31,461 nt of DNA from Bigelowiella natans CCMP2755 (GCA_000320545.1 ADNK01002060.1:1-31461); one strand, 5' to 3'. Shown: positions 21,127 to 31,243, numbered from the stretch's first letter. Notes: generated from the sequence alone by a model not told the origin. Program-made: numbers and translations.

Positions 21127-21924
21127 AATGCCAACTCGCTTTTTTCCCTCGTGAAAACCACTTTGAATCGAAGTGAAACTCACCAGGATCTGCGAGACGC
21201 CTGATAAAGGGGATAACGCCCAATCGACGTAAGAGACATCGGCGACTCTTGCAGCCCCCTCCACGGTTTCAGGTAGCGCCACAGTGTTTGTCGCGTTAGA
21301 CAGAGAGCGCGTAACAGCGAGGACCGGCAATACTATAGCGTTAAACGAGAAGGTAAACTGGGGCGTTGATTTAATGCAACGCCCAAGTGCCACGTATAGA
21401 ACGGAGGAGAGAGCTCCTCCCGCCAAGGCGCCTATGAAGGGCAGTGATGTGCCTGCTATCGAGGGTAGAAACACTGAGACCCCAGCTCCAACTAGCGCAC
21501 CGTTGAACCCGAAAAGCCCAGAGTTTATGGAGTCTTTGTTTTGCTGCATTTGGTGAGCTGCTGCGGTGCTAGAGGCTGCGCCAATGAAGGTAAGGGCGGC
21601 CATTGCAGGGTCGACAAATCCCAGAGTACCTAGCACCATCAACCCGCTTACTGACGACTCCGCGAACAGAACCTGTCCGATTCCTTTTAAGGTCTGATTC
21701 ACTGACGACAAAAGCCCCGACGACTCCAAATTGATGTGCCGTCGCCTCGTGGACACAAAATCATCGAGCTTTGTCGAGAAGTAACGAGGTGCACGAGAGG
21801 CAAAGAAGCTGGGGCCCCTCTGCCTACTGCAGCCTTTGATACGACGGTCACTGGTGATAGGGGGGAGATTGCTAAGGCGTAGAATCCCTCGTAAAGAAGT
21901 CGAAAGGCGTCCAGACCGCTGCAT
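20503..21924 (-). CDS. urea transporter (UT family)
   Basis: Two minus-strand exons, 21924-21184 and 20922-20503 (TAG), phase 0, 386 residues. The protein shows the two-fold repeat of the UT family. Half 1 opens with LKGIGQVLFAESSVSGLMVL and has GLFGFNGALVG. Half 2 opens with LSGVSQILIVDSPLCGVAVL and has GLHGYNPALAALA. Many small-residue membrane helices follow each. UT proteins form trimeric urea channels. The first ATG of the open frame is 21924; an upstream TTG is not used. Residues 1-75 are rich in Arg and Ser with no acidic residue before position 26, and contain SRAPRYFSTK, like a mitochondrial presequence with a processing site. This is unusual for the family. The single intron splits the two halves and holds a palindromic CA-TA-TG tract. 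Head to head with PPIL6. Confidence 0.88.
21049..21126. repeat. palindromic (CA)n(TA)n(TG)n in urea transporter intron
   Basis: CA, TA and TG runs in direct succession, self-complementary over about 78 bases, inside the 261-nt intron (20923-21183). Confidence 0.9.
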
Positions 21925-22248
21925 GCCTGATGCTTCCAATGCTTCCCCCACCCCCCAAGATACGTCGCGCCAGGGCTTGTGTGAAGGAATACGCGACAAA
22001 CCTCCGGACAATCTCCGGAAAACTCTCGTGAAATCTACCGGACACTTCGGGCATTCTTCACGACCCCCGGCGGGGACTATGCACTTGTATCAGTAAATAT
22101 CGGGGGTATTTTCAGATTGATTAATCTCTGGAAAATATCGGAGAAAAACGAAGCTCAGAAAAACTCTGGTCTGGGAATCCCGGCGACAGAAACTGCCGAA
22201 GTCGAGCCCCCCCGAGAGAGATAACGGCTCACCCCATTAGACTCAATC
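21925..22248. promoter_or_regulatory. head-to-head spacer
   Basis: 324 bp between the urea transporter and PPIL6 starts. It has several CCGG-centred words (CTCCGGA, CCGGACA) around 22000-22060. Both promoters should lie here. Confidence 0.4.
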
Positions 22249-23358
22249 ATGCCAGTTTTGAATGTGGCGGGGACCAGGAGAGATCCTGGATTTCAGACAG
22301 CGCGGGTTCTGGGGGAAACTCTCGTGTCGAAGACGAAGGGCCTGTCGCTCAATGTTGAGGAGATGCATGAGGTAGTAGTAGCCGACATCGTAGCGTTCGA
22401 TTCTCTGTAAAATTTACGTGCTCAGGTTGAATGGCAGACCTACATCGAGAGACGGAAAAAGGAAATAGATGGAGCTGCCCACTCGCATATCACAGGTCCG
22501 ACAAATCAGAAACGTTACTAAATTCGTGAATGCAACGTTAATTTTGCACGATCAGAGTGCCTGGTGGTTCATAGCGTGGAAGGATATATCGGAGGCGCAG
22601 ACAATTTCGTAAAGTGGGTCAAAGAACTTTATAAAATTGAACCGAGTATGGATGAAAAGGTGGCAGTAGCTAGCTGAAAACTAAGTTTTGAGTCCGTGAC
22701 GTTGGATTTTCGCATCGTCACATCATCAACAGGCAGCCGCAGCTGAAGCAGAGAAACGATTCGCTGATTACAAAAAGAAGTCGGGAAATGCATTCTGTTA
22801 TCTGGACCTGAATTTTGACGAGTAATATTTCCTTTCGTTCCCTCCACATTGCTTGTTACAACTAAGACGTGCAATTACAGGAAAGGGCCTTCGCGCATGG
22901 TTTTTGAGTTAAATATGAAGCTCTGCCCTAAGACCTCTACGAACTTTCTGAAGCTTTGCACGGGAGATTCGAAGGAAAAGGGGGAGGATGGATCGACGTT
23001 GCACTACAAGGGTTCCCCCTTCCATAGAATTGTTCCTGGGGGCTGGGTGCAAGGTGGAGATATCGATAAAGGAACTGGGACAGGCGGTAGCTCAATATAC
23101 GGGAAGGTGTTTGGGGATGAGTGCTTCACCATTAAACATGACCGACTTGGTGTGCTCTCTATGGCTAATAGCGGTCCACATACAAACGCAAGCCAATTCT
23201 TCATCTCCTTAAAAGCCCTGCCTTTTCTAGACAACAGCAAGGTCGCGTTTGGCCACTTGATTGAAGGCAGCGATGTGTTAGCGAGGTTGGGGAAGGTGCC
23301 GTGCAAGAATCAACGTCCTGTCAAAGCTGTCACAATTTCAGATTGCGGGTCACTTTGA
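22249..23358 (+). CDS. PPIL6: PPIL6-type cyclophilin-like protein
   Basis: Five exons: 22249-22371, 22426-22495, 22556-22659, 22733-22821 and 22881-23358 (TGA), 287 residues (human PPIL6 is about 311). Residues 1-128 match the special N-terminal region of PPIL6 in order: a start like GTRRDPGFQTARVLGETL, then EWQTYIERRKKEIDG, then ECLVVHSVEGYIGGADNFVK and FCYLDLNFD leading into the cyclophilin fold. The cyclophilin domain (129-287) keeps FHRI (catalytic Arg178), WVQGGD and NASQFFISL. The cyclosporin-contact tryptophan of CypA (WLDGKHVVFG) is replaced: FLDNSKVAFG. It may be an active or weak prolyl isomerase; PPIL6 function is poorly known. Introns are all short (54-73 nt). The family call is firm. 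Confidence 0.9.
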
Positions 23359-23577
23359 GGGCTCGATATTAGAAATAATCAACCCGCAATTAGCACTGGA
23401 TGTGCATTCAAGAGTATTGATAGGCTACGAAACTGCGAAGTTGCTGAATGCGTCGAACCATATTTATTTTAGTGAAGTACATCTTTTGCAAATGCGAAGT
23501 TGCGACGAGGAAAGTCGCAAATTGTGAAATAGACTGCATAGCAATAGGCATCGGTATGAGCTACATGCACAATGCAT

Positions 23578-23720
23578 GTAAGACGGATGTAATGAATCAA
23601 ATTAAATTTGTTCAATGTCATCCTTATAATATGTAGCTGTGGCATGCAGCGGCTACAGCGCTAATGTTGAATCTGTTGGTCTCCGCTATGATGTGTTTCA
23701 ATGCAATCAAATGCATGTTG
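23578..23720. repeat. dispersed repeat, copy 2
   Basis: Shares GTAAGACGGATG, AATTAAATTTGTTCA, TCATCCTT, TGTAGC and TCCGCTATGATGTG with the copy at 19600 in the same order and orientation. Confidence 0.65.
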
Positions 23721-24225
23721 TTTCGGTCTTGAATAATGGCGCGCGCGCATTTCGCGCAGCAGTGCGATGCGTGGCTCCTTCTCATCGGAAGTCAATCTTT
23801 TGGTTTCTATGCTGCATTTCGTCGTCGCGCATCACTGTGGCAGCAAGCTGATTCCTCAAGGGGCGTTGATGATGTGTGGTGTGCAATGCTGGAATTGGGA
23901 AGAAAGCCAGATAATCCGCAACTTCGATGACGTTATTGCACGCTGCTGCGCAGCGCGCTTCGTTTGCAGTGCACAGCCCCCTTGAAAGTTAAAAGTTGCC
24001 AATGTTTTGCCAACACCCATGATGCAGCGCATCCATGATGTAGCAACACTAGCTAGCTAGGCAGCTTGATCCTGTCTCCAGTAAGAACTATCCGAGACAG
24101 GCCGGGGGGTGTAGCCGAGAGTCTTCATGTGCGTTGTTCTGTTTGCAACGGAAATTCATTCATCATGGACACCAGACAGCACAGCAGATGCATGTGATGT
24201 ATGCATTTCACATATGTGTGGCTAT

Positions 24226-24320
24226 GAGACGGATTTAAATGGCACATATTGTATTTTTTAATGGCCATCCTAATGTAGTTGTGCTGCAGCTAACGTCTGT
24301 CTATGATGTATAGCAGGTAT
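24226..24320. repeat. dispersed repeat, diverged copy 3
   Basis: AGACGGATTTAAATGG, TTTTTTAATGGCCATCCTAA and TGTAGTTGTGCTGC, then CTATGATGTATAG, follow the same order as copies 1 and 2 with more changes. Confidence 0.45.
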
Positions 24321-24806
24321 CTGTGTGTCACGTTGGTCCTAGCTACGATGCGACAAGACCTAGCATAGAGACGTACGAAATTAAGGCTCGCCCGTTCGGC
24401 ATTGTTGTTTGAGTCCGGCGCTAGCCGGTCCTCGGTTGCGCGGGAGCCAATGCGATGCTACTGTTAAGGCACGTGGCAAGGAGATGTGACACACAGCATT
24501 AGTAGTGATTACAGCATTGTAGTGTGCGTGCGCTACATGACGTTGATTGATGTGAAAGCAAACAGCTAGATAGCAGCGCGTGCATGAGATGATGGGTGTA
24601 GATGGAATCGATGGCACAGAATTAATGCTATTACTCGCTCATGCAAAAGACGCAGAGCAATGTGTACTAGTGCAGGTACCGATCGACAACGCGTGCTCAC
24701 AAAAACAAAAACAGCGTTGTGCACGCACATGTTACTACAGTTATTGTTATCGTACTCAGCTTGCGCCGCCTGAAATCTTCTCAACGTGAATGAAGATATG
24801 TTAGCC

Positions 24807-26142
24807 TCAACTCCATTTCGGAGGCCCCTTCCGCTCTGTCATGAACACGTTTCTTGCTGTAGGCCCCATCGGGATGACAGATTTTACTTCAAAACTAGTC
24901 CCCATGCCTATGATTAGTTCAGCTTCTCCAGGTACGGCCGAATACTTCTTGATGTCCTTCGCCCGGTGCGTGGTGATATAGAAAAAGGTCTTCTGTTGGC
25001 TCTCATCCCCAAGAAATTGATTCGTAATTCCAGGCTCCTTAGTGGTGCTGCTGATTGCCCACCACGTGACGATCCTACCATTCTTGTGTGCTTTCGACAA
25101 ATCGCGAGCGACGCCACGATATACCACGCCCTTTTTGTTCTTAAGTTTAGCAAGAGCGTCGGTGAGGATGTGGAGATATTGAAACAAAGGCTTCGCGACT
25201 TTCCTGTCTTTATTGCGAAGTAGTTTGTTGAGGGTCCCATAGAAAGGAGTTTCTTGCGTGTATAGGTGTATAGCAGCAATTTCGTCCTCGTTCAACTGGT
25301 AAATAACATGTGAAATAATCAGGCAATATTGAAGGAGAGCTTATGAGTGACAACAAAAGTGAGTGACCTTCTCATCAGGATCTTCCATTTTTAGATTGTG
25401 GGCGAAATCCATGGCCGACAAGACTGCTGGCTTGAGCTCGCTGAAACTCAGTTGTGTTATCTTGCGACAGCACTCTTTGATCGATTCTTTCAAGCTTATG
25501 ATTTTCACTTTCCTAATCCCTACAAAATATCGGCGCATCATTTGTCTGTTTCCTATGATTCTCTGCAGGCACAAGACAATCTGACCTGTGAGAGGGCTTG
25601 AAATGTGACTCTCATCCATGACATCCAAGAGTCGGGATTTGAAGGTGGTCTTTTTCCCTATAATCTCCGAAGGAGATTTGGACTTTGATGGGAAAGCACC
25701 TACATACCCATGAGATGGAATTACCAGCTGTGAGCGACAACACTCAAATAAGCACGCCATTATAGTAAAGTAAATAAATTTGTTACTTATTTTACCTACT
25801 AACCCTAACCCAATCGACGCAGCCGAGGAGTCGATTTCTGCTTTCTCCTTCTTTTTTACAGACTTGGGCTTGGGCTTGGGCTTGGGCTTCGGCTTTTTTT
25901 GTCCTTTGGCTTCTGGCGACGGCTTTGGCTTTGAAGGCTGCTTTGTTTTAGGAGTGCTCTTCTTCGTAGCCTTCAAAGCTGCCTCGAATATCAAATCAAG
26001 CAAGGCTTCTATATTCTTACCACTGTGACCCTTCACCGAATTACTCTTGCACAGTTCAACAAGCACGGGCTTCTTCCATTTCATGCCCTTCACAGCGGCT
26101 TTGATTTTGTCGATCCTAGAATATAATATATGCACGCACGCA

Positions 26143-26180
<38 letters not shown>

Positions 26181-27166
26181 ATGTAATATATATATATATA
26201 TATTGAATACCGAACCTTGCTTCAATCACTGTTAGATCTTCGGATTTCGTAACCCCCAACTGTTTCGCTAATGACCATAGATCGTTTTTACCCAAAGGAG
26301 GAGCATGTGGTTTTGCGTTGGACTCGGCTTTGGGCTTGGGATTGGAAGCGGGCTTTAGCTTTGCTACGGTCTTAAGTTTTTTTTCTGAATAGAATAGAAT
26401 ACATTATCTGATCTATGTTGAATATATTGCTCTTACTTTTAGGTTTATTCCCTTTACCGCCTATTTATAGATTTGTGTTTGTATTACTCTTTTTCGTGGA
26501 CTCTGTTAGCACCTGTGGAACGAATCGGATGAATGCAAGACGAGGGAGTAACTTCAATGGTTAGTACCAACCTGTGATTCCGCTGCAGGTCTCTTTTTCG
26601 ATAGTTTCAGCTCGAGTTCGGCGAATTTTTGCATAAACCATTTATAAGTCGATGCATCAAACGTTTTTGCGGGATTTCCTTTTTTGTGTTTCAGTCCTTT
26701 TTCCTTTTGGGGGTTTTACGAAGATATAAAGTTAAAACTGAGATTATTTCGTACAACTATGTGGATGGGAAAGGACATGAAATGCACACACTGTAAATTT
26801 GCAACCAATACGGTGGTTCATACTACCAAAGGCACATATACAGAGGATCTTTCGTACATTGCATGCCTTCATCAGTTTATCCTCGTTCCAATCTTTATTC
26901 CTTTCTCTGAACTTCCTTCTAAGATCGACCATGGATTCATTAACTCTTTTGAATCCTTCTTCAAAATATTTTTTCTGCAAATGTAGACCAACTGATTATT
27001 GACAAGAGAGTGCAAGGGCTACCAAAGCTACCTGGATTTTTAGCAAGTCACCAGATTTAGCTTCCGTCAATTTCGCGTCGCACCATTTCTTATGCTTGCT
27101 GTTCAAAGTCATGCATTTACGGTAATCCTCTATGGACTGCCGGAGCTTATCTTTTTTACTTGTCAT
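24807..27166 (-). CDS. SAP-like domain / mono-ADP-ribosyltransferase fusion
   Basis: Eight minus-strand exons: 27166-27032, 26974-26858, 26703-26572, 26512-26488, 26384-26216, 26115-25796, 25699-25368 and 25295-24807 (TGA), 572 residues in one frame. Layout: a Lys-rich helical region with W residues (1-130, KKWCDAKLTEAKSGDLLKIQ); a basic KKKKL patch that could be a nuclear signal; a SAP-like helix-turn-helix about 205-240 (KPVLVELCKSNSVKGHSGKN); a Lys/Pro linker (KPKPKPKPKPK); a helical segment; and a C-terminal ADP-ribosyltransferase domain (411-572). The domain has the R-S-E triad: VYRG (R470), ISSTT (S492) and GEAELIIG with the E-x-E pair E534/E536, the arginine-specific type. It would transfer ADP-ribose from NAD to protein. 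The SAP-like part suggests DNA or chromatin as the site; this is inference. Exon 4 is only 25 nt. Head to head with the 27853 gene. Confidence 0.82.
26127..26203. repeat. (CA)n and (TA)n in ART gene intron
   Basis: CACG/CA run then TA run within the 100-nt intron between exons 5 and 6 (26116-26215) of the ADP-ribosyltransferase gene. It fills most of the intron. Confidence 0.85.
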
Positions 27167-27852
27167 GACTTCTATCCTTCCCTTCTACTGAAGTTAAACG
27201 TCCACCCCAACCCTAAGGAGTCTTGCGAGACGTTGAGATGGCAGATGATCATTTGGCAGTCAGCTCAGAAAAATCCTTTTGCGACAGAATAAATTCGTTG
27301 TCGTAGCTAAGAATCTCCAGGTTATGAACATCTTTTCCAACCCCAGAATCAGTTGGAATCTGGTGCGATGATTCATGGATGTTATTTTGCTGAAACTCAT
27401 AACCACCCGATCGCGTTTGCCCTTTGTTTATTTCATCCGAAACACTCTTTTTTATGTCGCAAAGCAAAATCCCAAACCCTGCTGAACTCTCACGCGAAGA
27501 AAATGCTCGGCTGTTCCTCCCACTCTAAAAATCCAGGAAATTGCAGTCGCTCCAATTTCTGTGAGTACGGAAAGATAGCCTTCAAGTTAGCTAATTTCAC
27601 CAGATTTTTTATCGCTCGGAAATAGAGACGTTTGTCGCATACGACTCGATTTATATCATGTCGCAGATAAAATATAGAGGTAATTTTTGAAGTTTGTTTT
27701 TTAGGCGCGCCGAGCTATTGTTTCTGAGCTTCCTCCATTGCAAGCGAACCGTCGTCCCCCCACCCATCACGCACCCCCCAACGAAACCGTGACCAGGATC
27801 TCTCCCTCTCTGCTCCCATCTCTTCTTCAGGAGTTTAAATTTAGGCGGCACC
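27167..27852. promoter_or_regulatory. head-to-head spacer
   Basis: 686 bp between the divergent starts of the ADP-ribosyltransferase and low-complexity genes. A minus-strand open frame (27249-27467) could be an extra 5' exon of the ADP-ribosyltransferase gene, but I could not join it. No named promoter element. Confidence 0.35.
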
Positions 27853-27936
27853 ATGAGGTTGCTGGGTCTCGATGGCGACCAGGGAATGGGGTAACACCTT
27901 CCCGAAATGCACAATGTGGTCCTCCGTTTTATCTTT

Positions 27937-27977
<41 letters not shown>

Positions 27978-28991
27978 CTCTCTCTCTCTCTCTCGCATGT
28001 ACATACACAGCAATTTTGAAGCTGAGGACGAGTACAGAGAGGACTCCTTCGCACGTGAGATCATTGAATCATTATACATTTTTATGATACACGTGTAGAC
28101 TTCTATAACATGTATAAACATTCACATTTAATGCGTGCTGTGGGGTTTCTTCAAAACGGATTAATTCAAACACGTCCCTATTTCATCGTAGGTGAGGATG
28201 ATGATGGAAGCGAAAGTAAGTAGAGAGATCCCTCCTCAGTTGAACCATGATCCAATATCCACACGGCTGTTCTAACTACCTTTTGCAGATTTCTGCTGGG
28301 AGAATCGTTCCAAGATTTATGACGATATTTATTGTATCCTCCAGGTGACGAGGATGAGGATGATGATGAAGATGAGGATGATGATGAAGATGAGGACGAT
28401 GACGAGGATGAAGATGATGATGAAGACGAAGATGAAGATGAAGATGAGGATGAAGATGAGGATGAAGAGGAGGATGATGACAATGAGGAGGGGGAGGAGG
28501 AGAAGGAGGAAGAGGATGAGATCGATGATAGCCATCTCGAATTGAAGGTATCTGAGATTCGTCTTCATTGCTATTTCTATTCTTGAGAAAAGATAGAATA
28601 TCAATTAGACTGTAGTCGGTTTTGTCTGAAAGCGTCATCGATGAAAGCAAACACCACGTGTTAACTTGGATGATACACATGAGAGCTTTAGAATCGGAAC
28701 AAATAATAAAATGTCATAAAAAATGAAATATCACTCCACCCAACGAGTGCTGCACAAGAACACCAAGCGTTTTCGCTATTCTGTTTTTTGAAGAATTATT
28801 CCAATGTTGTTGTCTTCTTTATTCTCCTCCATTGCCACGATCGATCTCAATAGGACAGGATAAGCAATCTTCTTACTAGAATTCAAGTGTCCCTTGATAA
28901 AGAGGAAAAGTATGTAGCACTCTCTCACTTCTTAAATTCTATGTTGCGGTACCACGAAAATGATCTTAATTCAGTTTAAAATGGTATATTG

Positions 28992-29029
<38 letters not shown>

Positions 29030-30071
29030 TATGTATATATGTATTTTAATCAACTGGTCGTATATATACATATATGCATTTAACAATTCGCTCGTTCATT
29101 GTGTCTACTACCATTTTTGTCGCAGGGAGCTCAAGCAAAAAGACAGCCGATTCCCGCATGTCATTGACAAAATTCGTGACATTTCATCGGAAGTAGAGGT
29201 ACAGTCGCCAGCTCACTTCTCCTTCATCGCGGAGAGAATTTGATACGTTCTCATTTCCGCAAAAACATGACCTACCAGCTGCATCAGCTATAACTTCGAT
29301 GTTCACCCATGCGAATCGTTGATTCAGGATGTAACGGAGACTCTGAGATCGAGTTTTGGCCTTGGCGTGGAAGACTTCAGCGCTGACGATGGGAAAGGGC
29401 ATAGCGCACAGATTCCCTATAACGTCTCTTCCATGATCGATGAGTCATCGTCCTCCTACAACTGGGGTGCAAAAGCTTCTGATCGTGAGCTTATGGTCAA
29501 TAACAGCACGCTAGCAAGTAGCAGCAGCAGCAGCAGTGATCGTGTTAGTAGTGCTCGTAGAAGTAGAAACATATCAAGGTTCTTCTGATTCTGTGATACG
29601 GAACTTCACCTATGCTTTCTTCCGATTTTGAAATTGTTTTTAGGGTTGATTACGAATGCGTGCCCGACGCACTATCATCATCAGTATTGTTATAATAACT
29701 GACCTAATGGCATGTCTTCATATCTCGTAAATATCGCAGCAACAAGGCGCCGGCGGCGGCGGGTCATTCCAGCATAACAGATCTTTCCAATCAAACGTGA
29801 ATCAAGGCGACAACAACGATGACAGCTTCGTTGATGATGATGATGATGATGATGGTGATGATGATAATGATGATGGTGGCGAGGATGAGGAGGAGGCGGG
29901 GGATGAGGGGACCATTGCTAGCTACGACGACAACGGATCTAGAGGAGGGGCGATGAGAAGTCGGAGTGGCAATTCTACGGCGGCTCGTGACTTGTATAGG
30001 TACTAGTGCTTTCTGCTGCTGCTGCTGCTGCTGCAGTGCGGGGTGATGATGAAAACGATGTCAATGGTGCT

Positions 30072-30113
<42 letters not shown>

Positions 30114-30179
30114 AGTGCGGGGTGATGATGAAAACGATGTCAATGATGCTCCACAAACACACACACACACACACACATG

Positions 30180-30216
<37 letters not shown>

Positions 30217-31243
30217 AACCCCACGCACACGATGAATTGCTCCTCCCAGGCACTACCCCGTCCCATACGAAGACGATTCTGCAAGTGTCACAACTGCCAT
30301 CACAGCTGCAAGCTATCGTTCGGAGCACCCCCACCCCCACCGCCAGCGACCACGGGGGGGGTACAGAAGGACACCAAGCTATCATGAACAGGCACATCCA
30401 GCGCGTGTGCATCGTCATCAACGGCGCTACGGCGGCACTGAAGACACCAACAATAACAACGGCTACAAGCAAATGTATGGCCAGTCAGCCGCACGGCAAA
30501 GAGGCTCAAGCCGCGGTGATTATCACCATCAGCATCATCCCCACCACCGCCATCATCGTGCTCGTAACAGCCATCAAGGGGGCCCCCCCCCCCCTCCTGG
30601 AATCCATCATCGCCACGATGTCACCCATTCCTACCCGTTGGGAGACGCCACGCCCAGGAAATCATATGCCCGAGGGGGGGGGGCTAAATCCTACCGCGCT
30701 CGGCCTGATACGCAACGTGGAAGAAACAGGCAGCACGAGTACATTCGCGGCGGGTATGGCGCCTCCCACCCGCCTTCTCACCGTCCTCATCATCGAGGGA
30801 GGAGAACTGGAGGGGGGGGGGGGAGTAGTGACCTGCGCTACAGCCAAGGACCTCAGCAACATCACCGTCGTACGCAGCAGTATAACCCAGAATCATTAAA
30901 TATGAGCAATCCTCACGCCTTCTACCCTTATCGTCAGAAGAATGCACCCTCCCGTGTTGTGGTAATTCATCAATTGTGTGGAAGCTTGCAGTGGCGAGCA
31001 GCAGAGAGGGGAAAGGGCATGAGAAGTAATGAATGTGTGTGTGTGTGTGCGTGTGTGTGAGTGTGTTTTTTCTGTGTGCAGGAGAACAACGGGCCGACCT
31101 CAGTGACATTCGGCGCAGGTGGAGGAGGGGGGAGGGGGGCAGCGGCTCAATCTTCTCAGCCATACAACTATCAGCAATACTACCAGCAACAAAATCCCTA
31201 TTTTAATGGAGGAGGAGGAGGAGGAGGAGGGGGGGGGGGCTAG
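27853..31243 (+). CDS. 595-aa low-complexity protein (acidic, RG/His-rich, QY-rich)
   Basis: Ten exons: 27853-27890, 28011-28054, 28192-28215, 28345-28547, 28854-28909, 29126-29198, 29328-29543, 29740-29999, 30250-30961 and 31082-31243 (TAG), one frame, all phases agreeing. The ATG (GGCACCATGAGG) opens a 12-codon first exon. Residues about 36-90 are almost pure Asp/Glu. A short ordered-looking part follows (IQVSLDKEEKELKQKDSRFP; FPHVIDKIRDISSEVE). Then come a Ser-run, a second Asp-rich block (29838-29900), and a long basic region (305-542) rich in His, Arg, Gly and Tyr (DYHHQHHPHHRHHRARNSHQ; RGRNRQHEYIRGGYG). The end is a Gln/Tyr tail (SQPYNYQQYYQQQNPYF) and a glycine run. It looks like an RNA-binding or condensate-forming protein, but no folded RNA-binding domain is seen. 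The donor of exon 7 has an alternative at 29579. Confidence 0.72.
27937..27992 (+). repeat. (CT)n tract acting as intron pyrimidine tract
   Basis: CT run with two TTT breaks, inside the 120-nt first intron (27891-28010) of the low-complexity gene and close upstream of its acceptor. Confidence 0.85.
28345..28515 (+). repeat. coding (GAT/GAA/GAG)n repeat
   Basis: Imperfect GAx repeat forming most of exon 4 of the low-complexity gene and encoding the main acidic block. Confidence 0.85.
28997..29025. repeat. (AT)n microsatellite in intron
   Basis: AT run in the 216-nt intron between exons 5 and 6 of the low-complexity gene. Confidence 0.85.
30006..30145 (+). repeat. tandem duplication with unequal (CTG)n
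   Basis: Two direct copies, 30006-30066 and 30067-30145. Their flanks are the same (GTGCTTT before, CAGTGCGGGGTGATGATGAA after) but they hold 7 and 13 CTG units. Both lie in the intron 30000-30249 of the low-complexity gene. Confidence 0.92.
30157..30212 (+). repeat. (CA)n then (TA)n in intron
   Basis: CA run then AT run, in the same intron as the CTG duplication. Confidence 0.85.
31033..31070 (+). repeat. (GT)n in last intron of the low-complexity gene
   Basis: GT run just upstream of the acceptor at 31080-31081. Confidence 0.85.

Larger units (their letters stand above)
23359..24806. other. tail-to-tail spacer with dispersed repeats
   Basis: Between the stops of PPIL6 and the ADP-ribosyltransferase gene. 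It holds two copies of the dispersed repeat (23578 and 24226), GC-rich open frames without gene character around 23640-23985, and TGCATG/GCTAGC words. An 8-bp inverted repeat (CCTGTCTC/GAGACAGG) lies at 24071-24101. Confidence 0.5.

Noticed and set aside
24108..24130. GGGGGGTGTAGCCGAGAG resembles the start of a type II tRNA
   Set aside because: The following bases do not form an anticodon arm, T arm or matching acceptor stem.
25798..25811. CTAACCCTAACCC, a telomere-like motif
   Set aside because: Only two units, at the end of a coding exon of the ADP-ribosyltransferase gene (read as Gly-Leu-Gly-Leu).
27249..27467. 72-codon minus-strand frame upstream of the ADP-ribosyltransferase start
   Set aside because: Gene-like composition, but no donor in phase with exon 27166-27032. 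Kept only as a possible extra 5' exon.
28178..28680. Minus-strand polyserine and His/Pro-rich frames over the acidic exon
   Set aside because: Complement of the GAT/GAA repeat. The plus strand joins in phase with nine other exons.
30177..30899. 240-codon plus-strand frame in another phase
   Set aside because: Shadow of exon 9 of the low-complexity gene. The chosen frame matches the phases on both sides.
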